64,000 nt of DNA, from NCBI GenBank assembly GCA_963777915.1, contig CAVZSH010000009.1, positions 62,001 through 126,000 of the forward strand, given 5' to 3'. Below the pieces are notes generated by a model. The model did no database searches. It was not told the origin of the DNA and saw nothing but the letters and a program-made list of their open reading frames with translations. A program made the translations under genes and the position numbers. Of this stretch, positions 24,683 to 33,237 are shown piece by piece (position 1 is the stretch's first letter; each line of letters begins with the position of its first letter). This stretch comes from CAVUPF01 sp963777915 (GTDB lineage Bacteria; Actinomycetota; Thermoleophilia; Solirubrobacterales; 70-9).

Positions 24683-25665
24683 CAGCCCAAGCTCTTGCCG
24701 TACTGGCGCTCGTAGTACTCGCGGTACTTGCCGGAGCGGATCGGCCCCCACCACTCCTCGTTGTCGCGGTACCAAGAGACGGTGCGCTCCAGGCCCTCGG
24801 CGAAGCGCACCTGCGCCTCCCAGCCGAGCTCTGAGCGGATCTTCTCGCTGCCTAGCGAATAGCGGCGATCGTGGCCGGGGCGATCCTGCACGTACTCGAT
24901 CAGCGACTCCGCGGCGCCGACCAGCTCGATCACCCGCCGCACCACCTCGATGTTCTCGCACTCGTCGGGGCCGCCGACGTTGTAGGCCTCACCGGGCCGG
25001 CCGTTCATCAGCACCGTGTGGATGCCGCGGCAGAAGTCCTCGACGTAGAGCCAGTTGCGGATCTGGCGACCGTCGCCGTAGACGGGCAGCGGGTCGCCGT
25101 GGATCGCGTTGAGAACGATTAATGGGATCAGCTTCTCGGGGTACTGGCGCGGGCCGTAGTTGTTGGAGCCGCGGCAGATCACCGCCTCGAGGCCGTAGGT
25201 GTGGGCGTGGGCGGAGACGAGCAGATCGCCGGCCGCCTTGGTCGCAGAGTAGGGCGAGGAGGGGTCAAGCGGCGAGGTCTCGGTGAAGGAGCCCGACTGG
25301 ATCGAGCCGTAGACCTCGTCGGTGGAAACCTGCAGGTAGCGGCCGACGCCCAGCTCGCGGGCGGCGGCGAGGAGGACGCCGGTGCCGAGCACGTGGGTGC
25401 GGGCGAAAGCGTCCTGGTCGTCGATCGAGCGGTCGACGTGGGACTCGGCGGCGAAGTTTACGACCGCATCGGCACCCTGCATCGCCTCGCGGACGATCAC
25501 CGGGTCCTCGATCGCGCCGACCACCAGCTCGACGTCCTCGGGCAGGTTCTCGCGCCGGCCAGCGTAGGTGAGCTTGTCCAGGACGACCACCTCGTGCTCG
25601 TCGCCGAGGAGCCGCACATAGGTCGAGCCGATGAAGCCGGCGGCGCCGGTGACGAGGAGCTTCAT
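24682..25665 (-). CDS. rfbB: dTDP-glucose 4,6-dehydratase
   Basis: A 327-residue extended SDR that makes dTDP-4-keto-6-deoxyglucose. The NAD loop is VTGAAGFIGSTYVRLL. The catalytic segment is STDEVYGSIQSGSFTETSP, with the Thr-Asp-Glu triad, and the YxxxK reads YSATKAAGD. The substrate phosphate segment is NNYGPRQYPEKLIPL. It starts at MKLLVTGAAGF, overlapping the rfbD stop by ATGA (25662-25665), a typical coupled junction. Confidence 0.96.
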   Translation of the reverse strand: MKLLVTGAAGFIGSTYVRLLGDEHEVVVLDKLTYAGRRENLPEDVELVVGAIEDPVIVREAMQGADAVVNFAAESHVDRSIDDQDAFARTHVLGTGVLLAAARELGVGRYLQVSTDEVYGSIQSGSFTETSPLDPSSPYSATKAAGDLLVSAHAHTYGLEAVICRGSNNYGPRQYPEKLIPLIVLNAIHGDPLPVYGDGRQIRNWLYVEDFCRGIHTVLMNGRPGEAYNVGGPDECENIEVVRRVIELVGAAESLIEYVQDRPGHDRRYSLGSEKIRSELGWEAQVRFAEGLERTVSWYRDNEEWWGPIRSGKYREYYERQYGKSLG

Positions 25666-26513
25666 GCCGGCTCCATCTCCGCCTGGCGCTGCGCGAGGTA
25701 GCCGGCGAGACCGTCCTGCCAGGAGGGCAGCCGGATCGCGTGCTTGCGCTGGCTGTCGAGGGCCGAGTAAGGCGGGCGTGGTGCCGGGCGGCCGAGCATC
25801 TCCGTCGTCGCCGAGAGCACCTTGCACTCGACCTTGGCCTGCTCGAAGATCTCCCGCGCGAACTCATACCAAGAGCAGGCGCCCGCAGCGGCCATGTGGT
25901 GGATGCCGTACTCGATCCCCTCGATCAACCGGACGATCCCGTAGGCGAGGTGCCAGGTGTAGGTGGGTGAGCCGACCTGGTCGCGGACGACGAGGACCTC
26001 GCCGTGGTCGGCCGCGAGCCGCAGCATCGTCTCAACGAAGTTGGAGCCGCCGATGCCGAACAGCCAGGAGGAGCGGACGATGAAGTGGCGCTTGTTAGCG
26101 GCGGCGGTCGCCTCCTCGCCGGCCAGCTTGGTGCGGCCGTAGGCGGAAAGCGGCGCCGGTTGATCGCTCTCCACGTATGGTGCCCCCTTGGCTCCGTCGA
26201 AGACGTAGTCGCTGGAGACGTAGACGATGCCAGCGCCGATCGTCGCCGTCGCCGCGGCGACGTTGCCGGCGCCGATCCCGTTGACCGCGATCGCCGCCTC
26301 CTCGGCCCCCTCGGCTCCATCGACATCGGTCCAGGCGGCGCAGTGGATAACCAGATCGGGGTGCTCGAGGTCGAGCTTCTTGTCGACCGCTGCGGCGTCG
26401 AGAACGTCCAGCTCAGCGTGGCCGAAGCCGACCACGTCGTGGCCAGCGTTGCCGGCGGCGAGCATCACGTCGTGGCCGAGCATTCCGGCGGCGCCTGTGA
26501 CCAAAACTTTCAT
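25662..26513 (-). CDS. rfbD: dTDP-4-dehydrorhamnose reductase
   Basis: A 283-residue SDR that reduces the 4-keto sugar to dTDP-L-rhamnose, using NADPH. The glycine loop is VTGAAGMLGHDVMLA, YVSSDYVFDGAKGAPY is the family signature, and the catalytic motif is YGRTKLAGEE. The ATG shares one base with the rfbA stop, and its own stop overlaps the rfbB start, so all four genes are translationally chained. Confidence 0.96.
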   Translation of the reverse strand: MKVLVTGAAGMLGHDVMLAAGNAGHDVVGFGHAELDVLDAAAVDKKLDLEHPDLVIHCAAWTDVDGAEGAEEAAIAVNGIGAGNVAAATATIGAGIVYVSSDYVFDGAKGAPYVESDQPAPLSAYGRTKLAGEEATAAANKRHFIVRSSWLFGIGGSNFVETMLRLAADHGEVLVVRDQVGSPTYTWHLAYGIVRLIEGIEYGIHHMAAAGACSWYEFAREIFEQAKVECKVLSATTEMLGRPAPRPPYSALDSQRKHAIRLPSWQDGLAGYLAQRQAEMEPA

Positions 26514-27586
26514 CAGACGATCTGGATCTCGGAATTGTCGCCGACCATCAGGCGAAGCGTCTTCGGCATCCCGTCGCAGCGCGTCAGCTTCACGTTGCGG
26601 CCCAGCAGGCTCGCCTCCATCCGGGTGCCGAGGTCTTCGACCACGGAGCCGGCGAGGATGATTGAGTGCTCGACTTCGGAGCGGCAGATGCGGACGTCGG
26701 CGCCGATCGAGGTGTAGGGGCCGACGTAGGCGTCCTCGATGCGGGCGTCGGCGCCGATCACAGCGGGGCCGCGGACAACCGATCCGGTGAGCACGGCGCC
26801 CGCCTCGACCACCACCCGGCCCTCGATTCGGGAGTCGCCGGTGTCCCCGTCAAGACGGGTCTCGATCTCCTCCAACACCAGCCGATTGGCCTCCAGCATG
26901 TCGCCGAGCTGGCCGGTGTCCTTCCACCAGCCGGTGACGACCTCCGACTGGACCCGATGGCCATTGTCGATCAGCCCCTGGATCGCCTCGGTGATCTCCA
27001 GCTCGCCGCGCCAGGAGGGCTTAAGCGCGCGGGCGGCGTCGAAGATCAGGGAGCCGAACAGGTAGACGCCGACCAGGGCGAGGTTGGAGGGCGGGTCCTT
27101 CGGCTTCTCGATCAGGTGGACGATCCGCTCCCCGTCCAGCTCGGCGACGCCGTAGGAACTGGGATCCTCGACCGGGGTGAGGAGGATGAGGGCGTCGGGC
27201 TCGTCCTCGCGGAAGGTGGAGACGAGGCCGCGGAGGCCGTCGCGCAGCAGGTTGTCGCCCAGGTACATGACGAAGGGCGAGCCGCCGATGAACTCCTCGG
27301 CGGTGAGGACGGCGTGAGCGAGGCCGGCGGGCCTGTCCTGGACAATGTAGGTGACCCTCGCCCCGAAGGCCGACCCGTCCCCTACCGCCTCGCGGATCTC
27401 CTCTCCGGTCTCCGGCGCGATGATGATCCCGATCTCCGTAACCCCGGCATCGACCAGCGCCTCGATCCCGTAGAAGAGCACGGGTTTGTTGGCGACCGGC
27501 ACCAGCTGCTTCGCCGAGGTGTGGGTGATAGGGCGCAGCCGGGTGCCCGCGCCGCCGGAGAGGATGAGTCCCTTTAAAGGCTCCAT
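26513..27586 (-). CDS. rfbA: Glucose-1-phosphate thymidylyltransferase (long type)
   Basis: A 357-residue nucleotidyltransferase, the first step of dTDP-L-rhamnose synthesis. The nucleotide-binding start is LILSGGAGTRLRPITHTSAK, with LVPVANKPVLFYGIE, and the metal site is VMYLGDNLL. After residue ~240 a left-handed beta-helix domain follows (IEGRVVVEAGAVLTGSVV), which makes this the long RmlA/RffH-like form. The start MEPLKGLIL is preferred over an ATG four codons earlier. It leads the coupled operon and is divergent from the next glycosyltransferase, with about 31 bases between starts. Confidence 0.94.
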   Translation of the reverse strand: MEPLKGLILSGGAGTRLRPITHTSAKQLVPVANKPVLFYGIEALVDAGVTEIGIIIAPETGEEIREAVGDGSAFGARVTYIVQDRPAGLAHAVLTAEEFIGGSPFVMYLGDNLLRDGLRGLVSTFREDEPDALILLTPVEDPSSYGVAELDGERIVHLIEKPKDPPSNLALVGVYLFGSLIFDAARALKPSWRGELEITEAIQGLIDNGHRVQSEVVTGWWKDTGQLGDMLEANRLVLEEIETRLDGDTGDSRIEGRVVVEAGAVLTGSVVRGPAVIGADARIEDAYVGPYTSIGADVRICRSEVEHSIILAGSVVEDLGTRMEASLLGRNVKLTRCDGMPKTLRLMVGDNSEIQIV

Positions 27587-27617
27587 GCGAGCCTGCAACC
27601 CTACCGAGCGAACAACC

Positions 27618-28547
27618 GTGCGACCCGCCGTCTACATCCCGAACTACAACGGATCGCAGCGCCTCGGACGGGCGCTGCGGAGCCTGCGAGAGCAGACGCG
27701 GCCGGTTGACGTGGTGGCTATCGACAACGGGTCCACAGACGATTCGGTGGCGCTGGTGCGCGAGGAGTTCCCAGAGGTCACGGTACTCGAACTGGGCCAG
27801 AACCTAGGCTTCAGCCGGGCGATCAACCATGCCGTGCACGAGCACCCAGCCGATTCGGTGATCCTGCTCAACAACAACGTCGAGTGCGAGCCGCGGTTCG
27901 CCGAGGCGATGCTGGATGCAGCCGGCGAGGGAGCCCAGATGGTCGCCGGCGTGCTGGTGCAGGAAGCTGCGCCGGGCCGAATCGACTCAGCCGGAGTGGT
28001 CGCCGACCGCACGCTGATGGGCTTCGACTATTTGCACGGAGAGCCAGTCGAGGCAGCGCAAGGAGCGGCCGACCCGCTTGGACCGACCGGGGGAGCAGCG
28101 CTCTACCGGCGAGAGGCGTTCGAGGCCGCGGGCGGCTTCGACGAGCGCATCTTCCTCTACTACGAGGACCTGGATCTGGCGCTGCGGATGGCCGCGTCAG
28201 GGGCTCGTTGTCGGCTCGCGCCCGAGGCTCGGGCGGTGCATGCCTACTCGGCGAGCCTGGGCGCGGGCAACAGCGACAAGTTCGCCCACACCGGCTGGAG
28301 CCGCGGCTACATGCTGCGGCGCTACGGGGTGATGTCACGGCCGGGGCCGGCGTTGCGGGTGCTCGCCTGTGAGTCGGCGATCTGCGCGGGGCAGCTGGCG
28401 ATGGACCGCACGACGAAGGGGATCGATGGGAGGGTGCGGGGCTGGCGGGAGGGTGCGGGGCTGGAGCGGCGCAAGGTGGGTGAGGCGTCGCTGCTGGATA
28501 TCTCGATCCGCGAGGCGCTGCGGTTGCGGAGGCGACGACGGGGGTAG
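27618..28547 (+). CDS. GT2-family glycosyltransferase
   Basis: A 309-residue GT-A enzyme starting at a GTG (RPAVYIPNYNGSQRLGRAL). The donor-side Asp is in AIDNGSTDDS, the metal motif region is VILLNNNVECEP, where NNN replaces a strict DxD, and the acceptor motif is ERIFLYYEDLDLALRM. It is related to rhamnosyltransferases of actinobacterial EPS clusters. An ATG at 27585 would add 11 residues without homology. It stands alone on its strand between the rfb operon and an oppositely oriented GT2. Confidence 0.82.
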   Translation: MRPAVYIPNYNGSQRLGRALRSLREQTRPVDVVAIDNGSTDDSVALVREEFPEVTVLELGQNLGFSRAINHAVHEHPADSVILLNNNVECEPRFAEAMLDAAGEGAQMVAGVLVQEAAPGRIDSAGVVADRTLMGFDYLHGEPVEAAQGAADPLGPTGGAALYRREAFEAAGGFDERIFLYYEDLDLALRMAASGARCRLAPEARAVHAYSASLGAGNSDKFAHTGWSRGYMLRRYGVMSRPGPALRVLACESAICAGQLAMDRTTKGIDGRVRGWREGAGLERRKVGEASLLDISIREALRLRRRRRG

Positions 28548-28590
28548 CCGGACGGAGACGCGGCGCGTGGCTGCCTCACTCGAATTCGCG

Positions 28591-29559
28591 CTACTCGGTT
28601 CTAACGCCGAGCCAACGACGTGCACGCGATGGGTCGCCAGAGTTGCGCAGGCGACGACGCTCGCCGATCAGGGCGGGGAGCCAACGCAGGACGCTGAGCT
28701 TGCCACGCAGCGTGGCCCCAAAACGGCGCTCGCTCGCGGCCCGCAGCAGCGAGCCGACCTCGACGACGGCGATCCGCGGGGCAGACGCAAGCGGCATGAA
28801 CTTGACCTGGGTGGCGAGGCGGTTGCGGGCAACAAGCCGGGCGTTCTCGGCCTCCGGCCGCCGGAAACCCGCCTGCCATGAAGCGTTGCCGACGTGCCAG
28901 ACGACAGCCTCGGGGACGTAAGCGAAGCGCCACCCGGCGATCCGCGCTCGCACGTTGAGGTCGACATCCTCGTAGAAGGCGAAGTAGCGCTCGTCGTAGC
29001 CGCCGAGGTAATCGAAGAGCTCGCGCCGGAGGAGGCATGCCGCACCGCAGACGCCGAAGATCTCTTGCGGTGTCAGGTACACGAAAGACTGCGCCTTGCC
29101 CGCCCCCCGCTCGATCGCACGGCCACCGGGGGTGAGGACCTGGCCGGCGCTGTAGAGGCGGGCGCCGCTCGGGTCCGAAGTCACCCCCGCGGCCCCTTCG
29201 AGCTGCAGGATGCGCGGCTGCACGCCGCCCAGCGAGGGGCCGGCTGCGAGCGCGTGGCGCAGCGCGGTGACGCTGCCGGGTGCCAGCACAGTGTCGGCGT
29301 TTAGAACCAGCACCGCCGAGGCCGAGACGCGGCGCGCGCCGAGGTTGACGGCCGCCGCGAATCCCTCGTTGCGCGGCAGCGAGATGTGTGGCACCCCCTC
29401 GGCCTTGAGATAGGACAGCGAGCCGTCGCCGGAGCCGTTGTCGACCACCACCAGCTCCAGGTCCATCTCCTGGCCGGCGAGCGAGGCGAGGCACTGCGGC
29501 AACAGCCCGACCGAGTTCCAGCTGGGGATGACCACGGCTATTGAGAGTGGCTGGGTCAC
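28591..29559 (-). CDS. GT2-family glycosyltransferase
   Basis: A 322-residue enzyme of the same GT2 branch. It begins IAVVIPSWNSVGLLPQCLASL, has VVVDNGSGDGS and the metal-site region AVLVLNADTVLAPGS, then GVCGAACLLRRELFD and YFAFYEDVDLNVRARI. The C-terminal ~70 residues are basic and probably contact the membrane. It converges on the preceding glycosyltransferase and is divergent from the membrane protein gene at 29604, with 44 bases between starts. Confidence 0.83.
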   Translation of the reverse strand: MTQPLSIAVVIPSWNSVGLLPQCLASLAGQEMDLELVVVDNGSGDGSLSYLKAEGVPHISLPRNEGFAAAVNLGARRVSASAVLVLNADTVLAPGSVTALRHALAAGPSLGGVQPRILQLEGAAGVTSDPSGARLYSAGQVLTPGGRAIERGAGKAQSFVYLTPQEIFGVCGAACLLRRELFDYLGGYDERYFAFYEDVDLNVRARIAGWRFAYVPEAVVWHVGNASWQAGFRRPEAENARLVARNRLATQVKFMPLASAPRIAVVEVGSLLRAASERRFGATLRGKLSVLRWLPALIGERRRLRNSGDPSRARRWLGVRTE

Positions 29560-29603
29560 GTGGTCGAAGCCTGACAGTATGCGCCAGCCATATCGTGCCG
29601 GGT

Positions 29604-30992
29604 GTGCCAGAGTCCCTCAAGAGCGCAATCGGCAAGTTTCAGGCCCAACTGAACGAGTCGCTCTTTCCCCCCGCTCCGGCGGAGCGGAGCGGGCTGAGTC
29701 GCGCTGAAGCGGCGGTAATCCTGCTCGCGCTCTTGACGCTCGCAGTCGTGTTGCAGCTGCTCCGTGTCGGGCCGAAGGAGGCGCTCGACGCGCTCTGGGC
29801 CGAGGATGGGCAGATCTTCCTCCAAGGCGCCCTGACGAGTGGCCTGCACTCGGCCTTCGACACCTACGCGGGGTACTTGGTCTTCGTCTCGCGGCTGATC
29901 GGCGAGGTCGGAGCGCTGGTTCCCCTGCGCGACGCGGCGGCCGCGATTGCCATCGCCTCCTCTATCGTGGTGGCCCTCAGCGGGCTGGCGGTCTGGCTCG
30001 CTAGCGCCGCCTTCATCCGCAACCCCTACCTGCGCGGGACGCTCGTCGCGGTGACGGTCTTGGTTCCCGTCGCAAACCTCGAGTCGGTGGCATCGGGCGC
30101 CTACGTGCCCTGGTTCATGCTCGTCGCGACCTTCTGGCTGCTGTTCTGGCGACCGCGAACAACCCTCGGCGCCTTCCTCGCCGGGCTGTTCATCCTTTGC
30201 ACGTGCCTGAGCACGCCCGGCGTCTGGTTCTTCGCCCCGGTCGCGGTGCTGCGGGCGCTCGTCGCCCGCGGCCGCCGCGACTTCCTCATCCTCGGATCCT
30301 TCGTGATCGGAGCCGTCGTTCAGATCCCGGTCATCGCCATCAACACCGAACCGTCGGTGACGCCGGTCTGGACCAGCAACATCTGGACCGCCTACCTGCA
30401 GCGGGTGCTCGACGGGGCGACTTTCGGAGAACACCTAGGCGGTGTCGCCTGGGCGCACCTGGGCTGGCCGTTCCTGATCACGCTGCTCGTTTGCACGGCG
30501 ATCGCACTCGTCGCCGGGCTGCGCCACTCCATGGCTCCCGGCCGCTGGCTGGCGGCGATCGCGATCCCGACCTCGTTGGTCATGTTCGTGGTCTCGGCCT
30601 ACCAACGCGCGGTCGCGACCCCGATGACGTGGCCAGCGGGAACTCATTTTGGGGCCGGAGGGCGGTACGCGATCGTGCCCGCAATGCTGCTCGTCAGCGC
30701 GGCGCTGGTGCTGATCGACTCGCTGCCGCGGGAAAGGAGGCGATCGGGACAGCCCTGGCCGGCGCTGGCGGCGACCGGGCTCCTGCTGGTCGGACTCGCG
30801 ACCTCTTTCGACGTCAGCGAACCGAAGGGACGAGGAGAGCCGCCCTGGGGCGAAGCGTTGAAGACGGCAGCACTGTCGTGTGCAAGCGAACACCTCATCG
30901 AAGTGAGGGTCCCCACCTCACCCCCGAGCTTCGGCATAACGATCCCCTGCGACAGCCTCCCGGCGAGCTCCGACGCCCCCTCGGGACGGTAG
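29604..30992 (+). CDS. Polytopic GT-C-like membrane protein
   Basis: A 462-residue inner-membrane protein with about ten helices. The first periplasmic loop reads LDALWAEDGQIFLQGALTSG. An acidic pair in loop 1 is the usual catalytic site of GT-C glycosyltransferases that use polyprenyl-phosphate sugars, so E-D here is the likely active site. The C-terminal ~60 residues are soluble and carry two cysteines. I start at a GTG (PESLKSAIGK). The earlier in-frame start overlaps the neighbouring gene's promoter. The substrate is unknown. Confidence 0.65.
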   Translation: MPESLKSAIGKFQAQLNESLFPPAPAERSGLSRAEAAVILLALLTLAVVLQLLRVGPKEALDALWAEDGQIFLQGALTSGLHSAFDTYAGYLVFVSRLIGEVGALVPLRDAAAAIAIASSIVVALSGLAVWLASAAFIRNPYLRGTLVAVTVLVPVANLESVASGAYVPWFMLVATFWLLFWRPRTTLGAFLAGLFILCTCLSTPGVWFFAPVAVLRALVARGRRDFLILGSFVIGAVVQIPVIAINTEPSVTPVWTSNIWTAYLQRVLDGATFGEHLGGVAWAHLGWPFLITLLVCTAIALVAGLRHSMAPGRWLAAIAIPTSLVMFVVSAYQRAVATPMTWPAGTHFGAGGRYAIVPAMLLVSAALVLIDSLPRERRRSGQPWPALAATGLLLVGLATSFDVSEPKGRGEPPWGEALKTAALSCASEHLIEVRVPTSPPSFGITIPCDSLPASSDAPSGR

Positions 30993-31050
30993 CGTTCTTC
31001 CGGCTCGCCACTTCCGAGAGGCCGCTCCCGGAGCCGGGCGAACTTTCCCG

Positions 31051-32316
31051 ATGTCAGTCGACAACGCAACTGAAAGCCCCAGCAGCCTCGAACGACCGAC
31101 CGCGCCGGGACCCAACGTCCCGCTGGCGATCCAGGTCGAGGATCTGCACAAGTCCTTCCGCATCCCCACACACAGGGTTGACTCGCTCAAAGAGCGGGCG
31201 GTGAGGCCGTTCTCCTCCCGCGATTATCGACAGCTGCGCGCCCTAGACGGCGTTTCCTTCGAGGTCCACCAGGGCGAATTCTTCGGCATCGTCGGACGCA
31301 ATGGCTCCGGCAAGAGCACGCTGCTGAAGCTGCTGGCCAGCATCTACCGAGCCGACCGGGGGACGATCCGGATGGCGGGGCGCCTGGCGCCCTTCATCGA
31401 GCTTGGGGTTGGCTTTAACAACGAGCTGACCGCACGTGAGAACGTCGTCCTCAACGGCGTGATGATGGGCCTCACTCCGGGCGAGATGCGCCGCCGTCTC
31501 GGCGCCGTGATCGATTTCGCCGAACTGGGTGAATTCGCCGACCTGAAGCTGAAGAACTACTCCTCCGGAATGCTAGTCCGACTCGCCTTCGCGGTGATGA
31601 TGGAGGCCGACGCCAACGTCCTGCTGATAGACGAGGTACTGGCGGTCGGAGACGCCTCCTTCCAGCAGAAGTGCGCCGACGCCTTCCACGAGATGAAAGA
31701 GGTCGGCAAGACAATCGTCCTCGTCACCCACGACATGTCGACTGTCGAGTCCTACTGTCATCGGGCGACGCTGCTCAGCGACGGCAAGATCCAGCTCATC
31801 GGCGATCCCGGCGAAGTCGGCCGCGAGTACTTGCGGCTCAATTTCGAAGGCGGCAGCAGCGCTAGGGTAACCTCCGCCACCGAGGACCTGAGACTGCTCG
31901 ACATCTGGGCCGAGAACGTCGCCGGCGAACGGGTGACGAATATCGAGAGTGGGGAGGAGATCCGTCTCCTCGCCCAAATCGAGTTGCTGCGCGAGACGCC
32001 AGCGATCCAGGTCGGATTCACGATCACCAACGTGGACGGCGTTGGCGTCTTCCAGTTCGGGACAAACAGCGACGAGGACTCGGGACAGCTCAGTGCCGGG
32101 CAGAGGGTCACCGTCGACGCTCGGGTTGAGAACCTGCTGACGCCGGGTCGCTACTTCGTTCACTTTGGGGTCAAGCGTTATCCCGACAAACGCGCCGTTG
32201 TACTCCACGTCGAAAAGGCGCTCGACTTCCATGTCTTCGGCGCGGCGCCGACCCACGGCGTAGTCGAACTCCCATACACGATCAAAACCTTGGTGGAGAA
32301 CCCGGGCCCCCGATGA
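31051..32316 (+). CDS. wzt: Polysaccharide ABC exporter, ATP-binding subunit (Wzt type)
   Basis: A 421-residue ATPase that powers export of a finished glycan. Walker A is GIVGRNGSGKSTLLKLL, the signature is NYSSGMLVRLAFAVMM, and Walker B is NVLLIDEVLAVGD with the H-loop VTHDMS. Residues ~275-420 form an extra beta-sandwich (from DLRLLDIWAENVAGE). In Wzt of E. coli O9a this domain reads the non-reducing-end cap, so the exported chain may need a terminal modification. It overlaps the permease start by four bases (ATGA). Confidence 0.92.
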   Translation: MSVDNATESPSSLERPTAPGPNVPLAIQVEDLHKSFRIPTHRVDSLKERAVRPFSSRDYRQLRALDGVSFEVHQGEFFGIVGRNGSGKSTLLKLLASIYRADRGTIRMAGRLAPFIELGVGFNNELTARENVVLNGVMMGLTPGEMRRRLGAVIDFAELGEFADLKLKNYSSGMLVRLAFAVMMEADANVLLIDEVLAVGDASFQQKCADAFHEMKEVGKTIVLVTHDMSTVESYCHRATLLSDGKIQLIGDPGEVGREYLRLNFEGGSSARVTSATEDLRLLDIWAENVAGERVTNIESGEEIRLLAQIELLRETPAIQVGFTITNVDGVGVFQFGTNSDEDSGQLSAGQRVTVDARVENLLTPGRYFVHFGVKRYPDKRAVVLHVEKALDFHVFGAAPTHGVVELPYTIKTLVENPGPR

Positions 32317-33206
32317 GCGCGACAACTACCAGCCCGGAGTTGCGCGAGGTGCGAGGACCGTCGGCTCTCGGCGGCGGTCCTCGCCGTTTCTTCGACCTGC
32401 TTTGGCTGATGTCGGTGACCGAGTTCAAGCGCATCTATTTCGGAACAGTCCTAGGCTACCTCTGGTCGTTGATCCGACCACTGATGCTATTCGGGGTGTT
32501 GTTATTTGTCTTCACCAAAGTCTTCAAGGTCGGCAACGAACAGGTCGAGCACTACCCGGTGATGCTGCTGCTAGGCATCGTCCTCTACACCTTTTTCCAG
32601 GAATCAAGTTCGAACTCGGTGACCTCGGTGGTGTCTCAGGAGGGGGTCGTCCGTAAGACCCAGTTCCCGCGAATGGTGATCCCACTCTCCACCGTGTTGA
32701 CCGGCTTCTTCAACCTCGGCCTCAACCTCATCGTCGTCTTCGTCTTCATCCTCGCCTTCGGAGTCGACCCGGCCTGGACTTGGCTGCTCTTCCCCTTCGC
32801 GGCAATCGCCCTCTTCGTCTTCACGGCAACCACGAGCATGGCGCTCTCGGTGCTTTACGTGCGCTTCCGCAACGTCGCGATCATCTGGATCGTCTTCGCC
32901 CAGGTGCTCTTCTACGTGACGCCGATCCTCTATCCGGTGACTGCCTTCAAAAACACGACCTACGAGCACCTGCTGATGCTGAACCCGCTGGCGGTAATCT
33001 TCGAGCAGGTTCGGGTTTGGGTTCTCCACGAACCGCAGACGCCAACCTTCATCCACGGCAAAGTTCAACCCTACGCTCCGACCGCGGTCGAAGCCGCGGG
33101 TGGCTGGCTTCACCTGCTGCCGGCAGCAGCCATCTTCGTCGCTATCTGCGCCTTCGGCATCTTGATCTTCAACCGCGACGCGCCCCGTATCGCCGAGGAA
33201 CTCTGA
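32313..33206 (+). CDS. wzm: Polysaccharide ABC exporter, permease subunit (Wzm type)
   Basis: A 297-residue membrane subunit of the ABC-2 type. Six helices follow an amphipathic N-terminal gate segment (FFDLLWLMSVTEFKRIYFG). Helices include LIRPLMLFGVLLFVFTKVF and MALSVLYVRFRNVAIIW, and the last part holds a long periplasmic loop before the final helix. It is translationally coupled to wzt. The pair defines an ABC-transporter-dependent pathway, which does not need a Wzx flippase. Confidence 0.92.
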   Translation: MSATTTSPELREVRGPSALGGGPRRFFDLLWLMSVTEFKRIYFGTVLGYLWSLIRPLMLFGVLLFVFTKVFKVGNEQVEHYPVMLLLGIVLYTFFQESSSNSVTSVVSQEGVVRKTQFPRMVIPLSTVLTGFFNLGLNLIVVFVFILAFGVDPAWTWLLFPFAAIALFVFTATTSMALSVLYVRFRNVAIIWIVFAQVLFYVTPILYPVTAFKNTTYEHLLMLNPLAVIFEQVRVWVLHEPQTPTFIHGKVQPYAPTAVEAAGGWLHLLPAAAIFVAICAFGILIFNRDAPRIAEEL

Positions 33207-33237
33207 GCGACGCGACCGTGCGCTAGCTTTCTATGCT

